Shown: piece by piece, positions 1 through 6,146 of the stretch
Layout of the letters: each line of letters starts with the position of its first letter
How positions within the stretch are numbered: position 1 is the stretch's first letter
Source of the DNA: Dehalococcoidales bacterium
GTDB taxonomy: Bacteria > Chloroflexota > Dehalococcoidia > Dehalococcoidales > UBA2162
Reading direction: 5' to 3'
Assembly (NCBI GenBank): GCA_016932435.1
Contig: JAFGCW010000081.1
Location: 1-26,544, forward strand
DNA: 26,544 bases
The notes under the pieces: model-generated
The model's database searches: none
What the model saw: only the letters and a program-made list of their open reading frames with translations
What the model was told of the DNA's origin: nothing
Program-made: the position numbers and the translations under genes

Positions 1-176
1 ACCCCTCCCGTGTCCGGAGCCCTGGGGGTAATCGGGGTTAGCGGCAGGGCCGGCTCGAGGAGGTGTATATTGACCTGATTAAGTATTAATCCAGAGATTC
101 TGCATTAGAGCTGCGTAATTATATCTGACAACCTTTTAAAAAAGAAGTTATGAACAAATTCAGAAGGAGGTGATAC

Positions 177-2027
177 ATGACAAAACGAATTGTATGGTTG
201 CTGATTAGCTGCCTGATGGTGCTGACACTGGTGCTGGCTTCGTGTGAAGAAGCTGATACTGGAGGAACAGTAACCACCGAAGATACAGGACAAACAGTGA
301 CCGTAGGTGGTGAGGAAGAAGTTGTTACTCAACCCGGAACAGCCACAACGGTTGGTAAAGAGCAAAACAAGCCGCAATACGGTGGTAGACTTACTATCGC
401 GACTATTGCTGCTCCTGCCGCCTGGAATCCGGGGGCGGTCGCTGGCGGGTCTGCCGGACAAGCCGCTATTGTCCTCGAGCAGATTCTCGGTCGTGACTGG
501 GAAAGAGGTCAGGCGGGGACCGGTGAGTTCAACTTTGTCGGTGGTGTCCCTGAGTGGGCGGGTGTTGGTGGTAACCTTGCCGAGAGCTGGGAGATACCGG
601 GAGTAGGCATCTGGGTACTCCACATACGCCAGGGGGTCCACTGGGCGTATCATCCGGAATTCGAAGCATCCAAACTGGTAGGCGGGCGTGAGATGACCGC
701 CGAGGATGTTGCCTACAGCATAGAGTGGATGAGGGATAACCCGAAATCAGCTGGTATGGTCAGTGAGCCGGATCTTTTTAAGAATACCACTGTCGAACGT
801 ACAGACACATGGACGATCACGGTAAGGACACCGGTAAATCCGACTACTGGATACCTGTGGATAATGGGAGGTGGTGGTGTGAGTTATGTTTGGGCTAAAG
901 AGCACCTTGATAACTACGCAACCAGTAACGAATGGTACGATACGGTCGGTACCGGTCCGTTTATCACGGATGACTATGTTACGGATGTTGCTGTCAAGTA
1001 CATCAGAAATGATAACTATTGGGATATCAACCCATGCGGACCTGGCGAAGGAGATCAGCTACCGTACATCGATTCACTCAACTACCAGATGATTCCCGAT
1101 AAATCCACAAGAATGGCTGCATTCAGGACCGGTAAAGTCGACTGGTCGATGGTTGATGCTTTGAACATTGAAGAGTACGAACAATTACTAAAGACAAATC
1201 CTGAGGTAGAGTCCGCCCAGTTAATAATTGACGCGATGAAGCTCAATGGCAGAGTCGACATGCCGGAAGATCCTTACTCGAACCTGAAGGTACGCCAGGC
1301 GATGATGCTGGCAATCGATCATCCGTCGATCGTCAACGACTTTTATGGCGGCAAAGCGGAACTGGTAGACACCCCGGCGCGCAAGTGGTATTCGAGCATA
1401 TATACACCGCTGGAAGAGTTTTCGCCTGAGGTACAGGAATACTTCGGATACAATCTTGAGAAGGCGAAGCAGTTGATGGTTGAAGCTGGTTATCCGAACG
1501 GCTTTAAAAAGACAGTGTACTTTTCTAACAGTCCGGCTGCCGAGGAAGCCTCAGCAATACTCAAGGAATATATGGCGGATATTAATATCGAGCTTGAGTT
1601 GCAGCCGGTTGAGAGTGGCATATGGCGGGGTATGTTCTGGGGAGGAGATATTCAAGACTGGACACTTGATTCATGGTCAGGTGGAAACGGTTCATTCTTC
1701 GTCAGGTACAGTATGGGCTACTTCCGTGGACCGAACGTATTCAACTTAGCTCATGTTGATAATCCAGTAGGAAGCGAACCGGTTATCGAGAAAGCATTTG
1801 AAGAGCAGGCGAAAAACGTTATGGTTGATTACGCGAAAGCTGACGAAATAACCAAGGCAGCTTACAAGTATTGCATCGAACAGTGTTTCCTCGTCGCGAT
1901 GCCGGCTCCGTACGGATACAGAGTCTGGCAGCCATGGCTGAAGAACTACTATGGCGAAAATGATATGAAGTTCTGGCTGCAATGGGCATGGATAGACGAG
2001 GACCTGAAAGCCGAGATGCTGAAATAG
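177..2027 (+). CDS. ABC transporter substrate-binding lipoprotein (SBP family 5), paralogue 1
   Basis: This is a 616-residue extracytoplasmic solute-binding protein of the peptide/opine/nickel type (SBP_bac_5), expected to be lipid-anchored on the outer face of the membrane and to deliver a ligand to an ABC permease. Residues 1-23 form a lipoprotein signal with two basic residues, a hydrophobic stretch and the lipobox LASC (C23 is the lipidation site). An acidic, Thr/Gly-rich linker runs to about residue 65. The family domain then shows GGRLT near 73, EMTAEDVAYS, VRQAMMLAID and EKAKQLMVEAGYPNGFKK. The start is fixed by a near-perfect AAGGAGGTGAT site 3 nt before ATG. Paralogues at 6147 and 8642 share signal, linker style and the C-terminal W(I/V)D-D-K ending. 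No permease or ATPase genes lie beside it in the window, and the ligand cannot be told from sequence. Confidence 0.93.
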   Translation: MTKRIVWLLISCLMVLTLVLASCEEADTGGTVTTEDTGQTVTVGGEEEVVTQPGTATTVGKEQNKPQYGGRLTIATIAAPAAWNPGAVAGGSAGQAAIVLEQILGRDWERGQAGTGEFNFVGGVPEWAGVGGNLAESWEIPGVGIWVLHIRQGVHWAYHPEFEASKLVGGREMTAEDVAYSIEWMRDNPKSAGMVSEPDLFKNTTVERTDTWTITVRTPVNPTTGYLWIMGGGGVSYVWAKEHLDNYATSNEWYDTVGTGPFITDDYVTDVAVKYIRNDNYWDINPCGPGEGDQLPYIDSLNYQMIPDKSTRMAAFRTGKVDWSMVDALNIEEYEQLLKTNPEVESAQLIIDAMKLNGRVDMPEDPYSNLKVRQAMMLAIDHPSIVNDFYGGKAELVDTPARKWYSSIYTPLEEFSPEVQEYFGYNLEKAKQLMVEAGYPNGFKKTVYFSNSPAAEEASAILKEYMADINIELELQPVESGIWRGMFWGGDIQDWTLDSWSGGNGSFFVRYSMGYFRGPNVFNLAHVDNPVGSEPVIEKAFEEQAKNVMVDYAKADEITKAAYKYCIEQCFLVAMPAPYGYRVWQPWLKNYYGENDMKFWLQWAWIDEDLKAEMLK

Positions 2028-2105
2028 ACTGAGTGATTCAGGTTATGATCAGCTAAAAAAAATAGTAATGTAATAATTACGTATTGCGATCCTGAATAAG
2101 TATGA

Positions 2106-2136
2106 GTGGGGTAGAGTTAAAGAGACTCTACCCCAC
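2106..2136 (+). terminator. Hairpin downstream of SBP1
   Basis: A perfect 12-bp inverted repeat (GTGGGGTAGAGT and its complement, 7-nt loop) lies 79 nt after the SBP1 stop. It is followed only by a weak T-containing tract (CTTGTT), so it may act as a terminator or as an mRNA 3'-end stabiliser. Confidence 0.6.
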
Positions 2137-2141
2137 CTCAC

Positions 2142-2171
2142 TTGTTAAAGGTATCAATTCAATGCTATATA
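2142..2171 (+). promoter_or_regulatory. Possible weak promoter for the 74-aa gene
   Basis: TTGTTA (2142-2147), an 18-nt spacer and TATATA (2166-2171) lie about 50 nt before the start at 2226 and just after the SBP1 hairpin. The match to the sigma-70 consensus is moderate only. Confidence 0.35.
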
Positions 2172-2225
2172 TTAATTCTGCCTGAAAAATGGTAAACTCA
2201 AAATCAAGAAGCAGGGAGGTGGATT

Positions 2226-2450
2226 ATGGCAGTATCGGAATCGGTTATTAGTGAATTTTCCGGATTACACGAAAAATACAAGGCAGCGAACGAAAAAATA
2301 CTGGTGCTCCAGGCAACGGCAATAGAGGGAATTCGGAAGATCGGTGTGGGGTGTATTACCGAAGAGTCAAGAGCTGAATTTATCTCACTCGAAAAGGAAA
2401 TAAACGACTCTCTGGCACGCATGAGGGAGATATGTGAATCCCTCCACTAA
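2226..2450 (+). CDS. Small helical (coiled-coil) hypothetical protein
   Basis: This is a 74-residue protein of unknown function. The start is supported by GGGAGGTGG 5-6 nt before ATG, next to its own possible promoter. The sequence is charged and almost entirely helix-forming: no Pro, one Gly-rich turn (IGVGC, about residues 39-43), and heptad-like hydrophobic spacing on both sides of it. It would fit a helical hairpin that self-associates. There is no signal peptide or membrane segment. It contains two cysteines, one in the turn and one near the C-terminus. It is monocistronic, between SBP1 and the convergent 3' end of the sulfur operon (stop-to-stop gap about 11 nt). I do not recognise the family. 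Confidence 0.7.
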   Translation: MAVSESVISEFSGLHEKYKAANEKILVLQATAIEGIRKIGVGCITEESRAEFISLEKEINDSLARMREICESLH

Positions 2451-2461
2451 CCTATTTGAGA

Positions 2462-3778
2462 TCAGCTTTTTGGTTTAGACCGTCCAGCTTTCTTTTTTTT
2501 CTCTGTTCCGGTCTCAGGTATAATCATAGCATCCACGACAAAGTCCATCATTGAGCTTATAGTGATATCGAGTTCGTATTTTTCATTCAGGTTGGCTAGT
2601 TGAAGCCGGCAGTTTTCGCAGGGACTTACTACGATTTTCGCTTTACTCTTTCTTATCTGCTCTACTTTCTTCTTTCCGGTTTCCAGTCTCATTTCATCGA
2701 AATCAGGTTGGGCGACAAGCCCACCGCCGCCCCCGCAGCACCAGTTCTTTTCACGGTTCGGTTCAAGTTCTATGAAATTAGTGGTTACGTATTGAATGAT
2801 CTCTCTCGGCAAGTCGTAAAAGCCTGCGTTCCTGCCAAACTGGCAAGGATCATGATAGGTCACGATATCCTTTATCCTCCCCGTGTCTATCTCAATCTTA
2901 CCTTCTTTAAAGTAGTGGGACATAACTTCAAGGATATTGGTAACCTTGAATGGGAGTTTCTTATCCGTCCAATATTCATAGAGAATCTGCATGACACGGT
3001 AGGCATGACCGCACTCTGTTATCACTATCTCTTTCACATTCAGCCGCTTTGCTTCATTCACAATACGATCCGCTATTTTCACAGCCTTTTCCTTGTCACC
3101 AAGGAAGTAACCGTAATTTGCCGCTTCGAACATAGAAAGGGTCCAGTCGGCTTTTGCCTGGTGAAATATTACCGCTGCCGGTAGTATGGTGTGTACTCCC
3201 GATAAAGCTACATAGAGAATCTCAGCCCCTTCTTTATCGATAGGTATAGTGGCATTCGGGTCTTTCACTCTTTCCTGTAATTCCTTTTCAGTGTCTTTAA
3301 GGGTTTCAATAATAATATCTTTGAATAAGTCTATATTCTCCCCTTTCATGATTGAGGCATCTGCAAGTTCTGTTAATATTGATGACCCTTTTCCAGCAGC
3401 AATGAGTATCGTCTTTGCCAGAGAGAGTACCCATGTTGTGTCTATCGAGAACGGGCAATAATACATGCACCGCCGACAACCCGTACAGGCGTACGTAGAT
3501 ATGAACAGATCGTCAAGCAGGCGATCATCTATCTCCGTTGCTTCGCTAAGAGAGGGAACGAATTTACCTTCCGCAGTCATATATTTCTTAAAAATGCGGC
3601 GTATCAGTTCGGCACGGTAAGCAGGGAGATATCTTACATCCTTTGTCGTTACATACTGGTGACAGGCGTCCTTACAAATGGAACACCTTGTACAGATATC
3701 CAGATAATACTGGAGTTGACGGTTTATACCGTTTTTCAATACTTCCACCAGTTTTTTTTCAGTATCGATATCCACCAC
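2462..3778 (-). CDS. DsrK/HdrD-like Fe-S oxidoreductase (CCG domain)
   Basis: This is a 438-residue cytoplasmic iron-sulfur protein of the HdrD/GlpC/DsrK type. Two ferredoxin-like [4Fe-4S] motifs occupy C29, C32, C35, C39 and C98, C101, C104, C108 (CTRCSICKDAC and CTGCRRCMYYCP). The C-terminal half has cysteine-rich domain signatures: ITECGH, HDPCQFGR, WCCGGGGG and SPCENCR. In known relatives these bind the non-cubane catalytic cluster that handles disulfide or persulfide bonds. Its GTG start overlaps the last base of the TAG stop of the NarI-like gene, implying translational coupling and a membrane complex like DsrMK or HdrDE. It is the last gene of a five-gene operon with DsrE2 and TusA, which points to a sulfur-carrier rather than a glycerol-3-phosphate role. 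The Lys-rich tail (KKKKAGRSK) has no assigned function. Confidence 0.88.
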   Translation of the reverse strand: MVDIDTEKKLVEVLKNGINRQLQYYLDICTRCSICKDACHQYVTTKDVRYLPAYRAELIRRIFKKYMTAEGKFVPSLSEATEIDDRLLDDLFISTYACTGCRRCMYYCPFSIDTTWVLSLAKTILIAAGKGSSILTELADASIMKGENIDLFKDIIIETLKDTEKELQERVKDPNATIPIDKEGAEILYVALSGVHTILPAAVIFHQAKADWTLSMFEAANYGYFLGDKEKAVKIADRIVNEAKRLNVKEIVITECGHAYRVMQILYEYWTDKKLPFKVTNILEVMSHYFKEGKIEIDTGRIKDIVTYHDPCQFGRNAGFYDLPREIIQYVTTNFIELEPNREKNWCCGGGGGLVAQPDFDEMRLETGKKKVEQIRKSKAKIVVSPCENCRLQLANLNEKYELDITISSMMDFVVDAMIIPETGTEKKKKAGRSKPKS

Positions 3779-4494
3779 TATTCACTCCTGACAAGATTAA
3801 CGACGAAAGAACCTACAAAGTGCACCAGTTTGCTGAACGGAAAGTAAATCGCAAGTATTGACGCAAAGAGTACGTGTGTGGTCAGTACCCATTTTGTCCC
3901 GGATGCTGCCAGTTCCGCCGGGAAAGCCGGTTTGAAGACCAGCAGACTATGTATATATTCCCTGTAGTCCGCTACGTGAACATCACCGAAGAATCTGAGA
4001 TGATTCCCCAGCAGTATCACGATGAGTAAAATGATAAGCAGGATATAATCTTCCGGGGTTGAAATATCTTTATATGGTGATTTGAACCTTCTCATCAGCA
4101 GGAAAAAAGCAGAAAGCATCATTATTATGCCTACTACTCCACCGCTTATTAAAGCGAACATATCCATACCATCAGCCCCGAGAGCATTAACCAGAGGTGT
4201 AAATTCTCTGATTAATCTCATATGTCCGGCAAAGGCAAACACTATTGTCAGGTGGAGGGCTACAACAAACAGCCACATCCAGCGGTCTACATCGTATACC
4301 TGAGGGAAGAGAAATGTATCTTTCACAAGTTTTGCTGTTCTACCGATGCCTGTTTTCGGTTTAGGATATAATCCCAGGTTTACGTTACTCCTGGGTATTC
4401 TAATCCATCTATATATCCGGTAGATAAGCCCGACGACAAATACGACTGCGGCAATATAAACCAGTATGGATACTATAAATGAGTATGGATTCAA
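3778..4494 (-). CDS. DsrM/NarI-like haem b membrane subunit
   Basis: This is a 238-residue integral membrane protein with about five hydrophobic segments (near 6-26, 72-92, 112-134, 150-167 and 203-228), typical in size and order for the nitrate reductase gamma/NarI fold. Likely haem b ligands are H81 and H91 (HLTIVFAFAGH) and H207 and H225 (THVLFA and FSKLVH), matching the paired histidines of the family. It should exchange electrons between the quinone pool and the Fe-S partner encoded immediately downstream, whose GTG overlaps this gene's TAG. The predicted start is TTG with only a weak ribosome site, 2 nt after the tusA stop, so it probably relies on coupled translation. Nitrate reductase itself is unlikely because no catalytic NarGH is present. 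Confidence 0.85.
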   Translation of the reverse strand: MNPYSFIVSILVYIAAVVFVVGLIYRIYRWIRIPRSNVNLGLYPKPKTGIGRTAKLVKDTFLFPQVYDVDRWMWLFVVALHLTIVFAFAGHMRLIREFTPLVNALGADGMDMFALISGGVVGIIMMLSAFFLLMRRFKSPYKDISTPEDYILLIILLIVILLGNHLRFFGDVHVADYREYIHSLLVFKPAFPAELAASGTKWVLTTHVLFASILAIYFPFSKLVHFVGSFVVNLVRSE

Positions 4495-4496
4495 TG

Positions 4497-4739
4497 CTAC
4501 TTTACTCTTTTCACATAAAAGATAATGTCTTTATCCTGACGTTCCGTTTTAATGACTTCATTTCCAGTTGTTCTGGCCCAGGACGGGATGTCGGCAAGGC
4601 TTCCGGGATCGGTTGCTGTTGCTTTGATTACGCCGCCAACCGGGACGTTGTTAATGTTCTGACTTACCCTTACCATCGGTAACGGGCAGAGTAGTCCTTT
4701 GAGATCGAGTTCGAGATCAACTTTGATGTCTTCAGCCAT
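4497..4739 (-). CDS. tusA: TusA family sulfur carrier protein
   Basis: This is an 80-residue TusA/SirA/YedF-like protein. The diagnostic CPxP motif is present as CPLP, with C18 the persulfide-carrying cysteine, after the usual LDLKGLLCPLP strand-helix entry and before DPGSLADIPSWA. The fold accepts sulfane sulfur on C18 and passes it to a partner. A very strong ribosome site (AAGGAGGAGG) precedes the ATG. The gene sits 11 nt after the DsrE2 gene and 2 nt before the NarI-like gene, the same pairing of TusA with DsrE2 known from sulfur-oxidising and sulfur-trafficking clusters. Rhodanese, the usual third partner, is absent from this operon. Confidence 0.92.
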   Translation of the reverse strand: MAEDIKVDLELDLKGLLCPLPMVRVSQNINNVPVGGVIKATATDPGSLADIPSWARTTGNEVIKTERQDKDIIFYVKRVK

Positions 4740-4750
4740 TTTCCTCCTCC

Positions 4751-5233
4751 TTATATAAAAAGTGTGAAATCTGATTGCTGGGCCTGTTCGAGCATGAACG
4801 CAACTCCAACGACATCGGCAACTTCATCGATAAGCGTTTCCCTGGGAATTTCCATTACTTCCATACTCGTCTGGCAGGTATACATTTTAACGCCCAGGTC
4901 AAGGGCAAGCTGTCTAAGCTCTACCAAGCTGGTAACGTTCTTGTTCTTCATCATCTTTCCGAACATCCACCGACCCAGTCCGAGAAAGCCGTACTTACTG
5001 GGATTTGCTTTCGTGATATCACCGCCTTCTATCAGTCCGATCATTTTACCGAAAAGACTTTTACCGGTACGTACATTTTTCTTGACGGCTCTTAGTCCCC
5101 AGAAAGTGTGGAATATGATGACGTCCATATTCGATGCTGCAGCTCCGGTAGCAATTGTGAGTGCGGCAAAAAGTTTATCGAAATCTCCACTCATCAGGAC
5201 AATCGTTGCCTTTTTTTTCTTTTCCTCCGCCAT
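4751..5233 (-). CDS. DsrE2-like (DsrE/DsrF family) sulfur transfer protein
   Basis: This 160-residue protein matches the DsrE2 branch of the DsrE/F/H superfamily. It has an N-terminal strand then SGDFDKLFAAL, the hydrophobic ATGAAASNMDVIIFHTFWGL, and a single cysteine, C120, in MYTCQTSMEVM, the position of the persulfide-bearing cysteine in the family. After a Lys-rich start (MAEEKKKK) there is no classical signal peptide, but the family often associates with membranes through the hydrophobic segments. GGAGGTAAC precedes the ATG. It is the second gene of the operon, 62 nt after the ArsR gene and 11 nt before tusA. By family knowledge DsrE2 trades sulfur with TusA; here the likely onward partner is the DsrK-like protein. 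Confidence 0.88.
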   Translation of the reverse strand: MAEEKKKKATIVLMSGDFDKLFAALTIATGAAASNMDVIIFHTFWGLRAVKKNVRTGKSLFGKMIGLIEGGDITKANPSKYGFLGLGRWMFGKMMKNKNVTSLVELRQLALDLGVKMYTCQTSMEVMEIPRETLIDEVADVVGVAFMLEQAQQSDFTLFI

Positions 5234-5295
5234 TATCTGGTTACCTCCATCGATTCCAATTAACTATACCAGCAATAACCGAAGAATGAATTGTA

Positions 5296-5646
5296 TTATG
5301 CATCTGTTTCTTCGGAAATTGCAAGTCTTTCAGCCAGTTGCCTGTTTTTGTCTATTTTTGACAGTACCACCTGCTGCATAACATCGCAGGCTTCACCGAT
5401 TTTCGGATCTGCCAGTTTGTAATACACATTCGTGCCTTCACGGCGTGCTGTAACAACGCCGCCGTTACGTAGTATAGCAAGATGCCGTGAGACTACAGCC
5501 TGGTTTAGATCGCATACACTACCGAGTTCTCCGACACTCATTTCACCTTCTCTTAATTCGTTGAGTATGTAGAGTCTTTTAGGATCGGCGAGTGTCTTGC
5601 AGACTTCGGCTTTAAGGGTGTAAAAATCAAGGTCCTGTTGTTTCAA
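5296..5646 (-). CDS. ArsR family transcriptional regulator (winged helix)
   Basis: This is a 116-residue ArsR/SmtB-type repressor. KTLADPKRLYILNEL forms the first helices and SVGELGSVCDLNQAVVSRHLAILRNGGVV the helix-turn-helix, followed by the wing ARREGTNVYYKL. It starts with TTG at 5644-5646, preceded by GAGGTT. It lacks the ELCVC arsenic motif. Its three cysteines, C16 (helix 1), C45 and C87 (C-terminal helix), leave room for a thiol- or persulfide-based switch, but they do not align with the two cysteines I know from SqrR/BigR. As first gene of the TusA-DsrE2-DsrMK-like operon, directly under a good promoter with a palindrome in the leader, it is most simply an autoregulator of sulfur handling. 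The effector is inference. Confidence 0.9.
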   Translation of the reverse strand: MKQQDLDFYTLKAEVCKTLADPKRLYILNELREGEMSVGELGSVCDLNQAVVSRHLAILRNGGVVTARREGTNVYYKLADPKIGEACDVMQQVVLSKIDKNRQLAERLAISEETDA

Positions 5647-5658
5647 TATTAACCTCTT

Positions 5659-5672
5659 TATGTATATACATA
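5659..5672. promoter_or_regulatory. Perfect palindrome, candidate ArsR operator
   Basis: TATGTATATACATA is a perfect 14-bp palindrome lying between the predicted transcription start and the ribosome site of the ArsR gene. ArsR/SmtB proteins usually bind AT-rich inverted repeats near their own promoters. AT-richness alone makes chance palindromes likely here. Confidence 0.45.
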
Positions 5673-5687
5673 TATATGACTATCCAT

Positions 5688-5716
5688 ATATTAGAATATA
5701 AATTAGCTCGCGTCAA
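5688..5716 (-). promoter_or_regulatory. Sigma-70-type promoter of the arsR-dsrE2-tusA operon
   Basis: Read on the minus strand: TTGACG (5716-5711), a 17-nt spacer, TAATAT (5693-5688). Predicted start is near 5681, giving a leader of about 35 nt before the TTG start at 5646. An imperfect ATTC-N8-GGAT repeat overlaps the -10 region. Confidence 0.72.
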
Positions 5717-5757
5717 GAGATATTTATCACTATTCTCTGAATGATAATCACTCGGTA

Positions 5758-5786
5758 TTGACAACAAGATGAAAAATCATTACAAT
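5758..5786 (+). promoter_or_regulatory. Strong sigma-70-type promoter upstream of SBP2
   Basis: TTGACA (5758-5763), exactly 17 nt, TACAAT (5781-5786). Predicted start is near 5793. It is divergent from the ArsR operon promoter, with about 42 bp between the two -35 boxes. It reads into the structured leader and then SBP2. Confidence 0.75.
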
Positions 5787-5792
5787 GCGGCA

Positions 5793-5906
5793 TCCTCCTG
5801 TGAATATATGTTTACATCAACCTGTAATTTAAACCGGAGGTGAACAGAATGTTACAATTGGCACCGCCACTGTTGTTTTTTACCGCAGTTTCAGGTGCCC
5901 TTTTTT
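5793..5906 (+). ncRNA. Candidate structured leader RNA / attenuator of SBP2
   Basis: About 114 nt from the predicted start to the end of a T-run. It contains ACCT (5820-5823) that can pair with AGGT (5838-5841) and so mask the ribosome site of the small ORF at 5849. It ends in the GGCACC/GGTGCC terminator hairpin. Promoter, ribosome-site hairpin, short ORF and terminator occur in the same order as in the leader at 8366-8494. This is not a riboswitch class I recognise. It could be a stand-alone small RNA or an attenuator. Confidence 0.45.
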
Positions 5907-5965
5907 ATTGCAGGAAAAATTACATTAATAATTACCTCATCGGGGGAACCCATGGTAATGAATGA
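5849..5965 (+). CDS. 38-residue leader ORF (uncertain)
   Basis: This ORF of 38 codons starts with ATG 8 nt after GGAGG, within an excellent GGAGGTGA ribosome site, and ends TGA. Residues 4-20 are hydrophobic (LAPPLLFFTAVSGALFY), followed by a basic and Asn-rich tail, so it could encode a tiny single-span membrane peptide. It lies wholly inside the SBP2 leader and its codons run through the terminator hairpin at 5860-5906. Translation would therefore melt the hairpin, which suggests either a regulatory leader peptide or chance. I do not recognise a family. Confidence 0.4.
   Translation: MLQLAPPLLFFTAVSGALFYCRKNYINNYLIGGTHGNE
5860..5906 (+). terminator. Rho-independent terminator in the SBP2 leader
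   Basis: GGCACC (5860-5865) pairs with GGTGCC (5894-5899). An inner ACTG (5869-5872) pairs with CAGT (5886-5889). A C and six T (5901-5906) follow. It lies about 240 nt upstream of SBP2 and so would stop transcription before the gene. Confidence 0.6.
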
Positions 5966-6006
5966 CATAAGTTTATACCAGTTTTATATGGGTCACTCCC
6001 CTTTTA
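5943..6006 (+). terminator. Second hairpin in the SBP2 leader
   Basis: GGGGA plus ACCCAT (5943-5953) pair with ATGGGT (5988-5993) and TCCCC (5997-6001), with a 3-nt bulge on the 3' side and a 34-nt loop. TTTTATATA follows. It is a weaker terminator candidate or a structural element. The rest of the 6007-6146 stretch holds a GGAGGTGATG site opening a 7-codon ORF (6060-6083) and the true SBP2 ribosome site. Confidence 0.35.
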
Positions 6007-6146
6007 TATATGAAGCGCTGGAAATAATCGGGTAGTCATGATATCGGAGAAAGGAGGTGATGCTGCATAAGAACAAGATGTAGTCTCGCGTGCACGTTTG
6101 TGTTCGCATGATGGAAAACCTGAGTTATTACAGGAGGGAAAACCAT

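Noticed and set aside
1..78. Open frame from base 1 to TGA at 76-78, possible tail of an upstream gene
   Set aside because: Only 25 codons, compositionally biased GC-rich sequence with no recognisable domain end. It cannot be told from chance.
105..653. 182-codon frame on the minus strand at the left end
   Set aside because: It lies antisense to the well-supported SBP1 start, has no ribosome site and an implausible Ser/Cys/Gln-rich product.
2600..3184. 194-codon + strand frame opposite the DsrK-like gene
   Set aside because: Shadow of a gene with clear Fe-S motifs; no ribosome site and no family resemblance.
3778..4494. Respiratory nitrate reductase gamma subunit
   Set aside because: The fold and haem ligands fit NarI, but there is no NarGHJ and the partner is a DsrK/HdrD-type Fe-S protein with sulfur carriers.
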